NCBI RefSeq assembly: GCF_000519205.1
Contig: NZ_JAFB01000010.1
Span: 129,963-193,962 of the forward strand
Source of the DNA: Amycolatopsis taiwanensis DSM 45107
GTDB lineage: Bacteria; Actinomycetota; Actinomycetes; Mycobacteriales; Pseudonocardiaceae
Direction: 5' to 3'
Length of the DNA stretch: 64,000 bases
The stretch's first letter is position 1. Every line of letters starts with the position of its first letter. This document shows, piece after piece, positions 42,668 through 53,564 of the stretch. The notes beneath the pieces are model-generated. The model was not told where the DNA came from. It searched no databases and saw nothing but the letters and a program-made list of their open reading frames with translations. The position numbers and the translations under genes were made by a program.

Positions 42668-43345
42668 ATGAGCAGGGCGAATCGGTGGCGGCAGTCGGCG
42701 GTATGGCTGCACATCCTCACTTCGGTGGGCTGGATGACGCTGGCGGTGACTCTCGTCACGCTGATGGTGACCGCGGGCGCCAGCGACGATCCGGCTGTGC
42801 GGGTCAGCGCGATGTCCATGGCACACCAGTTGGATCTTCACCTACTCGCGCCGTCGGCGAACGCCTCCGCGTTGACCGGGTTCCTGCTCGCCGCCGCAAC
42901 ACCGTGGGGTTTCTTCCGGAGCTGGTGGGTTCTGGCCAAGTTCGTCATCACCATCGTCCAGCTCAACCTCGGAATCTTCCTGCTGTCCCCGGCGCTCCAG
43001 GCCGCGGAGGATGCGGCCCGCGCCGGGGAGGAGAATCCGGCTACGGGGCTACAGATCGCCGGAACTGCCTTCATGGCGGGCGCGATCGCCTTCCAGGCAT
43101 GGCTGTCGGTGACCAAGCCGTGGCGGCGGACTCCGTTCTCGGCCACCGGCAAACCGCCGAGCGCGCCGGCCTGGGTGTTCGCGGGCTCGGTGTGGGCGCC
43201 GCTGACCGACCTGGCGGCCGGTACCGTGCTGGGCTTTCCCTTGCCACTGTTGTCGACCGTGGTGTTGGCGATAAGGCTGGTCACGCGGCGGCGCCAGGCC
43301 ACGCCGACGCCGCCCACCCGGCGCACCCCCGTGGCCGCGAGCTGA
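42668..43345 (+). CDS. Integral membrane protein, DUF2269-like
   Basis: 225 residues with about six helices: an opening WRQSAVWLHILTSVGWMTLAV, which is the layout of DUF2269-type proteins, then helices near 65-80, 85-110, 130-150, and two at the C-terminus. Function unknown. I use ATG 42668, preceded by GGAGAG; ATG 42650 is also in frame. It is convergent with the next regulator gene, six bases between the stops. Confidence 0.7.
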   Translation: MSRANRWRQSAVWLHILTSVGWMTLAVTLVTLMVTAGASDDPAVRVSAMSMAHQLDLHLLAPSANASALTGFLLAAATPWGFFRSWWVLAKFVITIVQLNLGIFLLSPALQAAEDAARAGEENPATGLQIAGTAFMAGAIAFQAWLSVTKPWRRTPFSATGKPPSAPAWVFAGSVWAPLTDLAAGTVLGFPLPLLSTVVLAIRLVTRRRQATPTPPTRRTPVAAS

Positions 43346-43351
43346 ACCGCC

Positions 43352-44011
43352 TCAGCCTTCGCCCGGTCGCACCAGCCCGGTCTCGTACGCGATGTGCACC
43401 AACTGCGCCCGATCACGAGCGTCCAATTTGGTCAGCAGGCGGCTGACGTACGTGCGTGCGGTGGCGGGGCTGAGGAACAGCCGTTCGGCGATCTCGTCGT
43501 TGGACCGGCCGGCGGCGATCTCGGCCAGCAGTTCGCGTTCACGCTCGGTGAGGCGGTCCAGCCGGCCCGGATCCGGCGGCTGCGGGCTGGTCGCGAGGGC
43601 GGCCATCACGCGCCGGGTGACCGACGGGGACAGCAGCGCCTCGCCGCCGGCGACCGTGCGCACCGCCGCCCGGAGCTCGCCGGGCTCGGTGTTCTTCAAC
43701 AGGAAACCCGATGCGCCGGCACGGATCGCGTCGAAGATGTGCTCGTCGGTGTCGAACGTGGTGAGCACGACTACCCGGGTGCCGCGCAGCCGCTGGTCGG
43801 CCACGATCCGCCGGGTCGCCTCGATCCCGTCGACGCCGGGCATGCGGATGTCCATCAGCACCACGTCCGGCCGCTCGGCCACCGCCAGCGCCACCCCCGC
43901 CGCGCCGTCGCCGGCCTCACCGACCACAGTGATGTCCTCGGCCCGTTCCAGCAGCGCACTCAGTCCGGCACGCATCAACTGCTGGTCGTCGACGAGCACG
44001 ACGCGGAGCAT
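43352..44011 (-). CDS. NarL/FixJ-family response regulator
   Basis: 219 residues. Receiver domain: VVLVDDQQLMRAG at the start, phosphorylated Asp in VLMDIRMPGVDG near residue 54, TTFDTD and LLKNT. The C-terminal LuxR domain is LTERERELLAEIAAGRSNDEIAERLFLSPATARTYVSRLLTKL. It is in an operon with the following kinase: its first 37 bases overlap the kinase 3' end, and its GGAGGTGGG ribosome site lies inside the kinase gene, so translation is coupled. Confidence 0.92.
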   Translation of the reverse strand: MLRVVLVDDQQLMRAGLSALLERAEDITVVGEAGDGAAGVALAVAERPDVVLMDIRMPGVDGIEATRRIVADQRLRGTRVVVLTTFDTDEHIFDAIRAGASGFLLKNTEPGELRAAVRTVAGGEALLSPSVTRRVMAALATSPQPPDPGRLDRLTERERELLAEIAAGRSNDEIAERLFLSPATARTYVSRLLTKLDARDRAQLVHIAYETGLVRPGEG

Positions 44012-45159
44012 CCCACCTCCATCGGCAACGAAGCGTCGACCCGGAACCCGGACCGCGGTCGCGCGTTGATCACCACCTTGCCACCCAGCAACGCGGCGCG
44101 CTCGCGCATGCCGACGAGGCCACGGCCGCCACGTGGCTCCGCGGCGCCCACGCCGTCATCGGCGACGCTGACCTCGAGCCGGTCAGGCTCGTAGCGCAAC
44201 AGCACCTCGGCCTTGCTCGCCCGCGCATGCCGCAGGCAGTTGGTCAGCGACTCCTGCACGATTCGGTACGCGGTGGTGTCCACGACCACGGGCAGCGGCA
44301 CGGGTGTGCCCTCGGTGCGCACGTCCACCGTCAGCCCGGTATCGGTGGTAGCCGCCACCAGGGTGTCCAGGTTCCGCAGGCTGCCGGCCGGGCTGCGGCC
44401 CTCGGCCTCGCCCGAGCCGGTCAGCAACCCGAGTGTGGTGCGCAGTTCGCGGACCGCCTCGTCGCTGGCTAGCCGGATCGTGGCCAGCGCCGCGCGCGCT
44501 GCCTCCGGATCGTCGTCGAGGGCCTCCGTGGCGACGCTGGTCTGCACCGAGACCACCGCGATGGTGTGGCCCAGCGCGTCGTGCAGGTCCCGCGCGATTC
44601 TCAGCCGTTCCTCCTCGACCCTCCGCTGGGCCTCCCACTCCCGCTCGGTCGCGGCCTGCCGCGCGGTGCGCTGTTTCTCCAAGCGGAGCACGCGAGTCGC
44701 GCGGACCGTCGTGCCGAGCGCGATCGCGCTCAGCATCAGGCCGATGGTCGAGGCCGTCTCGAAGCCGAGCAGGTAGCTCGGGTTGTCGCCCTCACGCAGC
44801 CGGAAGAACGTGCTCACCAGCACCAAGGCGGTCCCGGTCGCGGCGGCGACCCCGACCTGGCCCGCCTCCGCCGCCGAGTACAACGCGGCGGCGACCGGCA
44901 GGGCCAGCCCCACCGGCGGGTAATCCGCGGCGTAGTAGGCGAGCAGCCCGGCCGCCGTCGCCATCAGCGCCAGTACCGGGAACTTGCGGCGTACGAACAT
45001 CAGCGCGCCCAGGCCGGCGGCGAACAGGTACGCCACGTAGTCGGGCGTCCGGGAGCCGCCGAGATCCATCGCGATCGCCACGGCCACGACCGCGGACGTG
45101 CTCGCCCCGAGCGCGGCGTCGATCAACACCCGGCGGTGGCCGCCGTGTTCCTCGTCCAC
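43975..45159 (-). CDS. Sensor histidine kinase (two-component)
   Basis: 394 residues. Several membrane helices fill the first 140 residues, then a coiled coil and the phosphoacceptor helix RIARDLHDALGHTIAVVSVQ (HisKA_3), and the ATPase domain with NCLRHARASKAE and GGRGLVGMRERAALLGG. The last residues (CSASCSSTTSS) are encoded in the overlap with the regulator and are probably dispensable. GTG 45159 lies six bases after TATTCT on the minus strand, so the mRNA is likely leaderless; an ATG at 45195 would extend the protein. The signal is unknown. Confidence 0.9.
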   Translation of the reverse strand: MDEEHGGHRRVLIDAALGASTSAVVAVAIAMDLGGSRTPDYVAYLFAAGLGALMFVRRKFPVLALMATAAGLLAYYAADYPPVGLALPVAAALYSAAEAGQVGVAAATGTALVLVSTFFRLREGDNPSYLLGFETASTIGLMLSAIALGTTVRATRVLRLEKQRTARQAATEREWEAQRRVEEERLRIARDLHDALGHTIAVVSVQTSVATEALDDDPEAARAALATIRLASDEAVRELRTTLGLLTGSGEAEGRSPAGSLRNLDTLVAATTDTGLTVDVRTEGTPVPLPVVVDTTAYRIVQESLTNCLRHARASKAEVLLRYEPDRLEVSVADDGVGAAEPRGGRGLVGMRERAALLGGKVVINARPRSGFRVDASLPMEVGCSASCSSTTSS

Positions 45160-45293
45160 CGGCCGAGAATAGGTAGCGGGAACGACGCGCCGCAATCGAC
45201 CCGTGTTGACCCCGAATGTCGCTCGTGGTCGACCCTGGGTGACGACACTGGAGGGAATACAACACCGCCCGTTCCTGGCTAACCTCGGCGGCC

Positions 45294-45518
45294 ATGAGAA
45301 CTTTGGGGGTCGCCATTCTCGGCCTTTTCCTCGGCCTTGCGGTGGGGTTTCTGGTCTTCAGTGAGCTGGTCGGAAGAATTGTCGCGAGCAGTGGGTCGGT
45401 GCAGGCGCCGTGGACGTTCGTGATCGGTTTCGGGCCGCAGGTCCTGGCTGCGCTCGGTGCGGTGCTCGCGGTCGTCGTCGATAACAGGTACCGCAACCGT
45501 GGGGGTAAGGAACAATGA
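45294..45518 (+). CDS. Small membrane protein coupled to the multicopper oxidase
   Basis: 74 residues with two membrane helices (about 4-27 and 40-62) and a basic C-terminus (RYRNRGGKEQ). Its stop overlaps the oxidase start (ATGA), so the two are surely translated together and it may tether or assist the oxidase. TAACCT eight bases before the ATG could be a -10 element. No family recognised. Confidence 0.8.
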   Translation: MRTLGVAILGLFLGLAVGFLVFSELVGRIVASSGSVQAPWTFVIGFGPQVLAALGAVLAVVVDNRYRNRGGKEQ

Positions 45519-47026
45519 CGCTTTCGCGCCGGAATCTGCTTCGGATGACCGCGGGCGGAATCATGCTGGCTCCGCTCGCCGGGGCCTGTTCCGGGGTGAT
45601 TCCCAGCGGTGGCGCCAATGCGGAGACCGAGTCCAGCGCCGGCGGGTTGTCGCGTAGCGCCGCACGGCTCCCAGCGCCGTTCACCGTGCCGCTGCCGGTG
45701 CCGCCGGTACTACAGCCGGTACGCACCGACGCCGGCACCGACTACTACGAGATCACCCAGCGCCTCGGCGAGTCGGAGATCCTGCCGGGATTGAAGACGC
45801 AGGTGTGGGGTTACGACGGGATCTTTCCCGGCCCGACCATCGAGTCGCGGCGGGACCGGAAGATCGTGGTGCGCCACCGCAACGCGCTCGACGTCCCGGT
45901 CGTGGTGCACCTGCACGGCGGCCGGACGCCGCCCGAACACGACGGCTACCCCACCGACCTCGTCGAGCCGGGCACCGCACGGGACTACGTGTATCCGCAT
46001 GCCCAGCCCGCCGCCACGTTGTGGTACCACGACCACCGGATGGACTTCACCGGCCCACAGGTCTACAAAGGACTCGCGGGGTTCCACCTGATCCGTGATG
46101 ACGAGGAAGACGCGCTGCCACTGCCGAAGGGCGAACGCGAAGTGCCGCTCATGATCACTGACCGGTCCTTCGCCGCCGACGGCTCGTTCGCCTACCCAGC
46201 GGCCGACCCCACGCTACGGCAGCCCGGCGTCACCAGTGACTTCGTCAGTGGTGTCCTCGGCGACTGCATCCTCGTCAACGGTGCGCCCTGGCCCGCCCTG
46301 GAAGTCACGAACACCCGCTACCGGTTCCGCATCCTCAACGCCTCCAACGCGCGCCGCTACCGCCTCGCGCTCGACCCCGCCCCACCGCAGGGACCCGCCT
46401 TCGTCCAGATCGGTAGCGACCAAGGACTGCTCGCCGCGCCCGTCCAGCACGATCGACTGCAGGTCGCGCAGGCCGAACGGTTCGACGTCGTGATCGACTT
46501 CTCCGCCTACCGCGTCGGCCAGCAGGTGACGCTGGTGAACGAACTCGGCACCGGCGGTACTGCCAGCGTGATGCGCTTCGTCGTCGCCCGCACGGCAACA
46601 GAGGACAGCCGTATCCCGGCGAAGCTGGCGGATGTCGAACCACTGTCCATATCGGAGGCTGCGACCGAGCGGACGTTCACCTTCGCCCGCAACGGCGCCC
46701 AGCACCACGGCATGACACCGTGGACGGTCAACGGCGAGGTGTTCAGCCCCGAACACCTCTGGGCCGAGCCGGCACTTGGCACGGTCGAACGATGGACCCT
46801 GCGGGCGCAGAACGTGTCCCACCCCATCCACATCCACCTGGCGCCGTTTCAGGTGCAGGACGGCAACCGGTACGCCTCCGGCTGGAAGGACACCGTCGAC
46901 CTGGCGAGCGGCGACCAGGTCACGGTCCTCATCCGGTTCGACGGCTACCGCGGCAAGTACGTCTTCCACTGCCACAACCTCGAGCACGAGGACATGGCGA
47001 TGATGGCCAACTTCCAGGTCCGCTGA
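45515..47026 (+). CDS. Multicopper oxidase, Tat- and lipoprotein-type signal
   Basis: 503 residues. The N-terminus has SRRNLLRMTAGG (twin-arginine) and LAGAC (possible lipobox), so it should be exported folded through Tat and perhaps lipidated. Copper ligands are HLHGG at 132-136, WYHDH at 170-174, HPIHIH at 436-441 and HCHNLEHED at 485-493, covering the type 1, 2 and 3 centres. The protein is similar in layout to CueO/bilirubin-oxidase-like enzymes. Possible roles are metal oxidation or phenolic oxidation. Translation is coupled to the small membrane protein. Confidence 0.93.
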   Translation: MTLSRRNLLRMTAGGIMLAPLAGACSGVIPSGGANAETESSAGGLSRSAARLPAPFTVPLPVPPVLQPVRTDAGTDYYEITQRLGESEILPGLKTQVWGYDGIFPGPTIESRRDRKIVVRHRNALDVPVVVHLHGGRTPPEHDGYPTDLVEPGTARDYVYPHAQPAATLWYHDHRMDFTGPQVYKGLAGFHLIRDDEEDALPLPKGEREVPLMITDRSFAADGSFAYPAADPTLRQPGVTSDFVSGVLGDCILVNGAPWPALEVTNTRYRFRILNASNARRYRLALDPAPPQGPAFVQIGSDQGLLAAPVQHDRLQVAQAERFDVVIDFSAYRVGQQVTLVNELGTGGTASVMRFVVARTATEDSRIPAKLADVEPLSISEAATERTFTFARNGAQHHGMTPWTVNGEVFSPEHLWAEPALGTVERWTLRAQNVSHPIHIHLAPFQVQDGNRYASGWKDTVDLASGDQVTVLIRFDGYRGKYVFHCHNLEHEDMAMMANFQVR

Positions 47027-47049
47027 CGTGCATCCACGTTCCGCACTGG

Positions 47050-48500
<1,451 letters not shown>

Positions 48501-48502
48501 CT

Positions 48503-48515
48503 ATCCGTAGCAAAT
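48503..48515. repeat. Dispersed palindromic element, copy 6 (13-base remnant)
   Basis: atccgtagcaaat, the inner part of the right arm, followed by unrelated AT-rich sequence. Only 13 bases match, so this is the weakest copy and could be chance, though it sits in an intergenic gap like the others (between the broken aminotransferase and the nuclease gene). Confidence 0.4.
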
Positions 48516-48593
48516 ATTCATTCATCACGATTGCGCGGTGGGCAAAACCCGGGGGGAGCTTAAAGTGTCGGTGGCGGTGCGTACGGTGGTGTC

Positions 48594-49451
48594 GTGGAGC
48601 AACTGGGCTTCGAGTTCGCTGTTCAGCCGCGCAAGCTGACGAAGGTCACTCCTGCGCGGCTGGCCACCTTTGACGACTGCCCGCGGCGCTACCGGATGGC
48701 CTACGTCGACCGGCCACCCCCGGCGCGCACCGGCCCCTGGGCGCACAGCACGCTCGGCGCGGTGGTGCACAACGCACTGCGCGCGCTGTTCGAGCTGCCG
48801 CCGGCCAAACGCACGCCGGCCAGGGCCGCGGCGCTGGTGAACGAGCATTGGCAGGACGGGGGCTTCGCCGACTCCCGGCAGGCGGCCGTTTATCGCGAGC
48901 GCGCGCAGTCCTGGGTCAGCGAATACGTCGAGCACAACGACGTGTCGGAAACGCCCGTCGGGCTGGAGCGGTGGGTGTCCGCGCCGGTCAGCCCGCAACC
49001 CGGACGTCCGGCGTCACTGATCGTCGAGGGCCGGGCCGACCGTATCGACGAGCGCGGGCCGGAGCTGGTGATCGTGGACTACAAGACCGGGCGCCGTCCG
49101 CCGGACGAAGCGGAGGTCAGGGCGTCGCAGGCACTCGCGATATACGCGGTCGCCGCCGAACGCACCTTGCGCCGCCCGTGCCACCGGGTCGAACTGCACC
49201 ATCTACCGACCGGCACGATCGCTGCGGCCGAGCACACCGAGGCCGGCCTGCGCAGGCACCTGGTTCGCGCGGAGGAGACCGCCGAGGATCTTCGCACCGC
49301 GACGGACAGCCTGGCCGAAGGTGGTGACCCGGAGGCTCTGTTTCCCGCGCGTACGTCCGCCCGGTGTTCCTGGTGTGACTTCCGACCGAGTTGTATGGAG
49401 GGGCAACAGGCCGCGCCGCCGGCCAGGTCATGGGAGCTGCTGGCGCCGTGA
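48594..49451 (+). CDS. RecB-like PD-(D/E)XK nuclease with Fe-S cluster cysteines
   Basis: 285 residues. The nuclease core is IVEGRADRIDERGPELVIVDYKTGRRP, with the DxK of the PD-(D/E)XK fold. C29 (DDCPRRYRM) plus C258, C261 and C267 (CSWCDFRPSC) are the four-cysteine pattern of AddB/Cas4-like [4Fe-4S] nucleases. No helicase domain is fused and no CRISPR genes are nearby. A role in DNA repair is likely; partners are unknown. GTG start at 48594. Confidence 0.88.
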   Translation: MEQLGFEFAVQPRKLTKVTPARLATFDDCPRRYRMAYVDRPPPARTGPWAHSTLGAVVHNALRALFELPPAKRTPARAAALVNEHWQDGGFADSRQAAVYRERAQSWVSEYVEHNDVSETPVGLERWVSAPVSPQPGRPASLIVEGRADRIDERGPELVIVDYKTGRRPPDEAEVRASQALAIYAVAAERTLRRPCHRVELHHLPTGTIAAAEHTEAGLRRHLVRAEETAEDLRTATDSLAEGGDPEALFPARTSARCSWCDFRPSCMEGQQAAPPARSWELLAP

Positions 49452-49542
49452 GTAACCCTGTGTCAGGGCGCGGCTCCCAGACCGGCCAGGGAGCGCGCCG
49501 CCGACAGGCCCGGGGTCGCGCGCGAACTCGCGGAGGAGAAGG

Positions 49543-49872
49543 GTGAGCACCGAAGAACTCGAGTCCCTGGGGGTAGCGGCCCGGCCCGTACGCACCCGAT
49601 TCGGCCGCCGGTGGCGCGGTCTCACCGGTTCGCTGGCCGCCGGCCTGGCCGCCCTCGCGCTCCTCGTGCTCGGGTCCGGCCTGGTCTCGGCGTTCCTCGG
49701 CGCCCCCGGGCCGGGAGCGGTGCCGCTGATCGGGCATCCCCTCGCCGCGATCCTCGCCCTCGCCGCGCAACGAGTGGCCGATCGTCGAGACGGGAAGCTT
49801 GCCAGGGCGGCGGGCGTCGTCATCGTGGCCGATGTCGCGTTCGTGCTCGCGTTCTTCTGGTGGTGGCCGTGA
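49543..49872 (+). CDS. Small integral membrane protein
   Basis: 109 residues. A charged N-terminus (about 25 residues) precedes helices near 30-53 and 58-76 and a third ending in FFWWWP. The GTG at 49543 follows GGAGGAGAAGG. It does not resemble a family I know. Confidence 0.72.
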   Translation: MSTEELESLGVAARPVRTRFGRRWRGLTGSLAAGLAALALLVLGSGLVSAFLGAPGPGAVPLIGHPLAAILALAAQRVADRRDGKLARAAGVVIVADVAFVLAFFWWWP

Positions 49873-50137
49873 CGCCGACTGTGGTCGGTGTCCGAAGCGG
49901 ACTGCACTCCGGCTGACGTCGTGTCAGCTCGGCCGCTGCTGGGCCAGCTTCCACGCCGACCCGGTGCAGCCGTCCCTGCCTCACGCTCCGGTGTTTTTCC
50001 TTCTGTGGCAACCAGTTCCAGCAGTGCCGCGACGATCTTGCCGAGTAGCGGCGGGCAGGTAGGCCCACTGGTCCTCGGGGCCGGGCGACTCGAACTGCTC
50101 TGGCAGACGGCGGAATGCCGGGTGAGCTGGGCGATGG

Positions 50138-51514
50138 TCAGCGCAGGGCGACCACGGTGTCCCCCCGCTGTTCCAGCAGCACGGGGCCGACGGCGGTGAG
50201 GCGCACCGGCCCGGTGTAGCCGTGCCGGTCCAGGCCGATGGTGCGAATGGTCGAACCGTTCTGCTCGTTGAGCACGGCCAGGCCGCCCTGGATGGGCACC
50301 ACGAGCTGATGATCGAACATCACACCCGGCCCGAGCGCGGAGCCGAGCGTCCACAGCGGCGTCAGGGTGTCCCTGGACAGGGCCATCAACTTCGAGCCGG
50401 TGAACCAGTACACGTTGGACGACGTGACGGAGGTGCTGGCCACGCCCCCGGCCGGGTCCCGCGCGAGGTCGGCGGCGGGCAGGTCGAGCGGGTACGCCGC
50501 GATCTGGCTGCCGTCCGGGCCGTAGATCAGGAGCAGCCGCTGGGCCGGCATGGCCACCGCCGCGTTGTCGCCGGACATGGCCACCAGCTGCGCCGAGGTT
50601 CCCGGCAGCACCTGGCTGTAGGAGACTTCCGGCTGGTCGGAGTCCTTCGGGACGGCCTGGAGCACGGTGATCCGGTCGCCCTGGTCGCGCGGGCAGCGTT
50701 CGAGCACGCCGACCTGGCCGGCGGCGGCCGCCACCGAGCCATACGAGCAGCCGGTCCGCGGCTGCTTGCCGGGGTTGACCAGAGCCGGGACCCGGCCGTA
50801 TTCAACGGTTTCCACCAGGTCGTCACGCCAGGTGTTGAGCAGTGTGGGACCGTAGGCGGTCACGTATGCCCCGTCGCTCACCAGCCTGGTGCCCAACTGT
50901 GCGCTGCCGGTGCGCTGCGCCGTTCGATGCCCGGTGTCCGGGTCGAGCTCGACGACCTCGCTGCAACCGCTTTCGTTGTTGAGGCCGTCCTTGCGGAACA
51001 CCGCGAGCACGTGCGTCCACGCCCGGCTCGCCGTGCACAGCTGCAGGTCACGCGAGTACTGCCAGCGCACCGCGCCGGTGAGCGGATCGCGGCCGAGCAC
51101 GTCGCCGCCCGAGGCGGTCACCACCGTGGTTTCACCCGCGACCGGAACCGGAACCGCTCCGTCAGGCGCCCGCCACAGCTCGGTGAGTGAGCCGGGCACC
51201 GCATCGGGCGCGGGGGGCAACGGCTGGCCCTTCTGGGCCGTCTGCGAGATCGTCGACCGGCTTTCGCTACCCGCCCAGATCAGCAGTCCTCCGGTCAGCG
51301 CGGCCACCAGGATCAGCGCCGCGACGACACGATCGCGGGGGCGGTTCCAGGGGGAGCGACGGGCGGGAGGCCGGGGAGCCGAAGGCGGTCCCGAGTACGA
51401 GTTGACCGGAGCGGCCAGCACGTCTTCCGACCCGATGACGGGCACGTCCGCCGTGTCGTCGAAGGGCTTGTGGTGCCGTCCACCTGCAGGCTCACGGTCA
51501 ACGGGCTCGCTCAC
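50138..51514 (-). CDS. PQQ-like beta-propeller membrane protein
   Basis: 458 residues. A Pro/Arg-rich cytoplasmic N-terminus of about 60 residues, one membrane helix (about 65-83), then an extracellular propeller with repeated blades: VLGRDPLTGAVRWQY, ELDPDTGHRTAQRTG, LMALSRDTLTPLWTLG, LAVLNEQNGSTIRTIG. Several cysteines suggest disulfides. In mycobacteria a similar protein follows the rhlE-type helicase, as here. Function unknown. Confidence 0.87.
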   Translation of the reverse strand: MSEPVDREPAGGRHHKPFDDTADVPVIGSEDVLAAPVNSYSGPPSAPRPPARRSPWNRPRDRVVAALILVAALTGGLLIWAGSESRSTISQTAQKGQPLPPAPDAVPGSLTELWRAPDGAVPVPVAGETTVVTASGGDVLGRDPLTGAVRWQYSRDLQLCTASRAWTHVLAVFRKDGLNNESGCSEVVELDPDTGHRTAQRTGSAQLGTRLVSDGAYVTAYGPTLLNTWRDDLVETVEYGRVPALVNPGKQPRTGCSYGSVAAAAGQVGVLERCPRDQGDRITVLQAVPKDSDQPEVSYSQVLPGTSAQLVAMSGDNAAVAMPAQRLLLIYGPDGSQIAAYPLDLPAADLARDPAGGVASTSVTSSNVYWFTGSKLMALSRDTLTPLWTLGSALGPGVMFDHQLVVPIQGGLAVLNEQNGSTIRTIGLDRHGYTGPVRLTAVGPVLLEQRGDTVVALR

Positions 51515-51602
51515 TGACTCTTCCGCTCCCGGTAGTCGGCTCGTGTTTCGGCGAAGGTGGCCGCGCGGACGGCTACCGCCGCCGCGCGACCCGAGTATCC
51601 GC

Positions 51603-53222
51603 TCAGTCTGCCGAAGCCGGCGTATCAGCCGTGTTGCCCGTCCCCAACCGGCGGCGCCGGCGGCGCCGGGCCGGTCGCTCGGTGTGGTCCGTGCCCTCGC
51701 GCTCCGCGGAGGGGGCCGTCTTCGTCTTTGCGGTGCTTTCGGTGGCCTCGGTCGCGGCCGCAGCGTCGATGCCGCCCCGGGTGCGGCGGCGCTTGCGGTT
51801 GCGGCTGGGGGTGTCCGACCGGCGTTTGCGGCCCAGCTTCTCCTCCGGCTCGGCGGCCAGCCCGGCGCGGGTGCGCTTGCTCAGCGGAAGCCGGCCACTC
51901 GCGTCGGCGGGGATGTTCAGGTCGCTGAACAGGTGCTTCGACGTGGAGTAGGTCTCGACCGGTTCCGGGATGCCCAGGCGCAGCGTGTCGGAGATGACCT
52001 TCCAGCGCGCTTCCTCGTCCCAGTCGACGAGGGTGATCGCGACCCCGGTCTTCCCGGCGCGCCCGGTGCGGCCGATGCGGTGCACGTAGGCCTGGTCGTC
52101 CTCCGGCATCTGGTAGTTGATGACGTGCGTGACGTCGTCCACGTCGATGCCGCGCGAAGCGACGTCGGTGGCGACCAGCACATCGATCTTGCCGGAGCGG
52201 AACGCGCGCAGCGCCTGCTCCCGCGCGCCCTGGCCGAGGTCCCCGTGCACCGCGGCGACGGCGAACCCGCGGCCGGCCAGGTCGTCGGCGGTGTTCTGCG
52301 CGGTGCGCTTGGTGCGCGCGAAGATCATGGTCAGGCCGCGGCCTTCCGCCTGCAGGATGCGGGCGACCAGCTCCGGCTTGTCCAGCGAGTGGGCCCGGTA
52401 GACGAACTGGGTGGTGCGCTCGTGCACCGCGCCCGCGTCGTTCTCCTCGGCCCGGATGTGCGTGGGCCGGTTGAGGAAGGTCCTGGCCAGCGTGATGATC
52501 GGGCCGGGCATCGTCGCCGAGAACAACATCGTCTGACGCTGGTCGGGCACCATTCGCAGGATGCGCTCGATGTCGGGCAGGAAGCCGAGGTCGAGCATCT
52601 CGTCGGCTTCGTCGAGCACGAGCCCGCGGACCTTGCCCAGCACCAGGTGCCGCTGCTCGGCCAGGTCCAGCAGGCGCCCCGGCGTGCCGATCACGACGTC
52701 GACCCCCTTGCGCAGGGCGCTGATCTGCTGCTCGTAGGGTCGCCCGCCGTAGATGGCGAGGGTGCGCACGCCCAGGTGCTTGCCCGCGTCGGTGAGGTCG
52801 TGGGTGACCTGCAGGCACAGCTCGCGCGTCGGCACCACGATGAGGGCCTGCGGCGTGCCGTCGCCCGGCGTGACGAGCCGCTGCAGCAGCGGGACGCCGA
52901 AGCCGAGGGTCTTGCCCATGCCGGTGCGGGCCTGTCCGATCAGGTCCTCGCCGCCCAGGGCCAGCGGCAGGGTGAGTGCTTGAATGTCGAAGGTGCGTTC
53001 GATACCGGCCTCGGTGAGCGCACGCACGATCTCGGGGCGCACGCCGAACTCGGCGAAAGTGGGGTTCTCCGGCTCCGTCTGGGCGGCGGCCTGCAGTGGG
53101 TGGGAAGTGTCGGTGTCCGGCTGGCCGCATTCGGCGTGTTCGAGGGCGGCGGGCCCGGTGTCTGTTCGGTTGTGGGAAGTGCTTGCGGTCAGGGTGATCG
53201 CCTCTCTCATACCAGCGCGCAC
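51603..53222 (-). CDS. DEAD-box ATP-dependent RNA helicase
   Basis: About 539 residues. Motifs: Q motif FAEFGVRPEIVRALTEAGIERTFDIQ, Walker A ARTGMGKT, PTRELCLQ, GTPGRLLD, DEAD in VLDEADEMLD, SAT in LFSATM, and HRIGRTGRAGK. The C-terminal 110 residues are basic and end in an Arg cluster (ARRRRRRRLG), an RNA-binding tail common in RhlE/CshA-like helicases. GGAGG lies 11 bases upstream of GTG 53222, my chosen start; ATG 53210 and GTG 53243 are alternatives. Confidence 0.9.
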   Translation of the reverse strand: MRAGMREAITLTASTSHNRTDTGPAALEHAECGQPDTDTSHPLQAAAQTEPENPTFAEFGVRPEIVRALTEAGIERTFDIQALTLPLALGGEDLIGQARTGMGKTLGFGVPLLQRLVTPGDGTPQALIVVPTRELCLQVTHDLTDAGKHLGVRTLAIYGGRPYEQQISALRKGVDVVIGTPGRLLDLAEQRHLVLGKVRGLVLDEADEMLDLGFLPDIERILRMVPDQRQTMLFSATMPGPIITLARTFLNRPTHIRAEENDAGAVHERTTQFVYRAHSLDKPELVARILQAEGRGLTMIFARTKRTAQNTADDLAGRGFAVAAVHGDLGQGAREQALRAFRSGKIDVLVATDVASRGIDVDDVTHVINYQMPEDDQAYVHRIGRTGRAGKTGVAITLVDWDEEARWKVISDTLRLGIPEPVETYSTSKHLFSDLNIPADASGRLPLSKRTRAGLAAEPEEKLGRKRRSDTPSRNRKRRRTRGGIDAAAATEATESTAKTKTAPSAEREGTDHTERPARRRRRRRLGTGNTADTPASAD

Positions 53223-53564
53223 GGCCTGGTCGTCCTCCGGCACTCGACCGCTCGATCCCTTGGACCCGCGGGAATGCCGCTCAAAAGGCGTGCACGCACA
53301 CTGTGTGTTCCGTGAACGGCGATGGGACTAGCCATTCACACTATCGGCTTACAGGGGCGTTATCCGAGGTAGGCGCCCTGCTGTGATCGCGATAGCTTCG
53401 GTCAATACACCATGGATTGTACCCAGTCGCCTCGGGGTCCCGGTGTTTCGGGCCCGGTGTGTCTGTGAGGGATTTCTCTCTCTTCAGCTCCGGGCCAGGT
53501 GGCCGTGGCGGCCGTCGCCTCGCGCTCGCGCGCCTGTTCCACGGTCCGGGCTACGCTCACGGCC
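53223..53564. other. 342-bp divergent promoter region
   Basis: Separates the divergent helicase and ferritin-like genes. The long leader on the helicase side suits the post-transcriptional control common for cold-inducible helicase genes. On the + side TACGCT at 53552-53557 lies seven bases before the GTG of the ferritin-like gene. AT-rich stretches near 53333-53345 and 53395-53415 stand out. No gene or clear terminator is seen. Confidence 0.55.

Noticed and set aside
48594-49451. Cas4 identity for the Fe-S RecB-like nuclease
   Set aside because: Size, the four-cysteine spacing and lack of any CRISPR locus fit a general repair-type nuclease better than Cas4.
49873-50137. Possible remnant of a protein on the minus strand (LPEQFESPGPEDQWAYL then LLGKIVAALLELV in another frame)
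   Set aside because: Two short, protein-like pieces in different frames could be a decayed gene, but no family could be named and the evidence is too thin for a pseudogene call.
50889-53315. Very long open frame on the + strand (over 800 codons) opposite the helicase and propeller genes
   Set aside because: It is an antisense frame of GC-rich genes. The minus-strand genes have recognised motifs; this frame has low-complexity sequence without domains.
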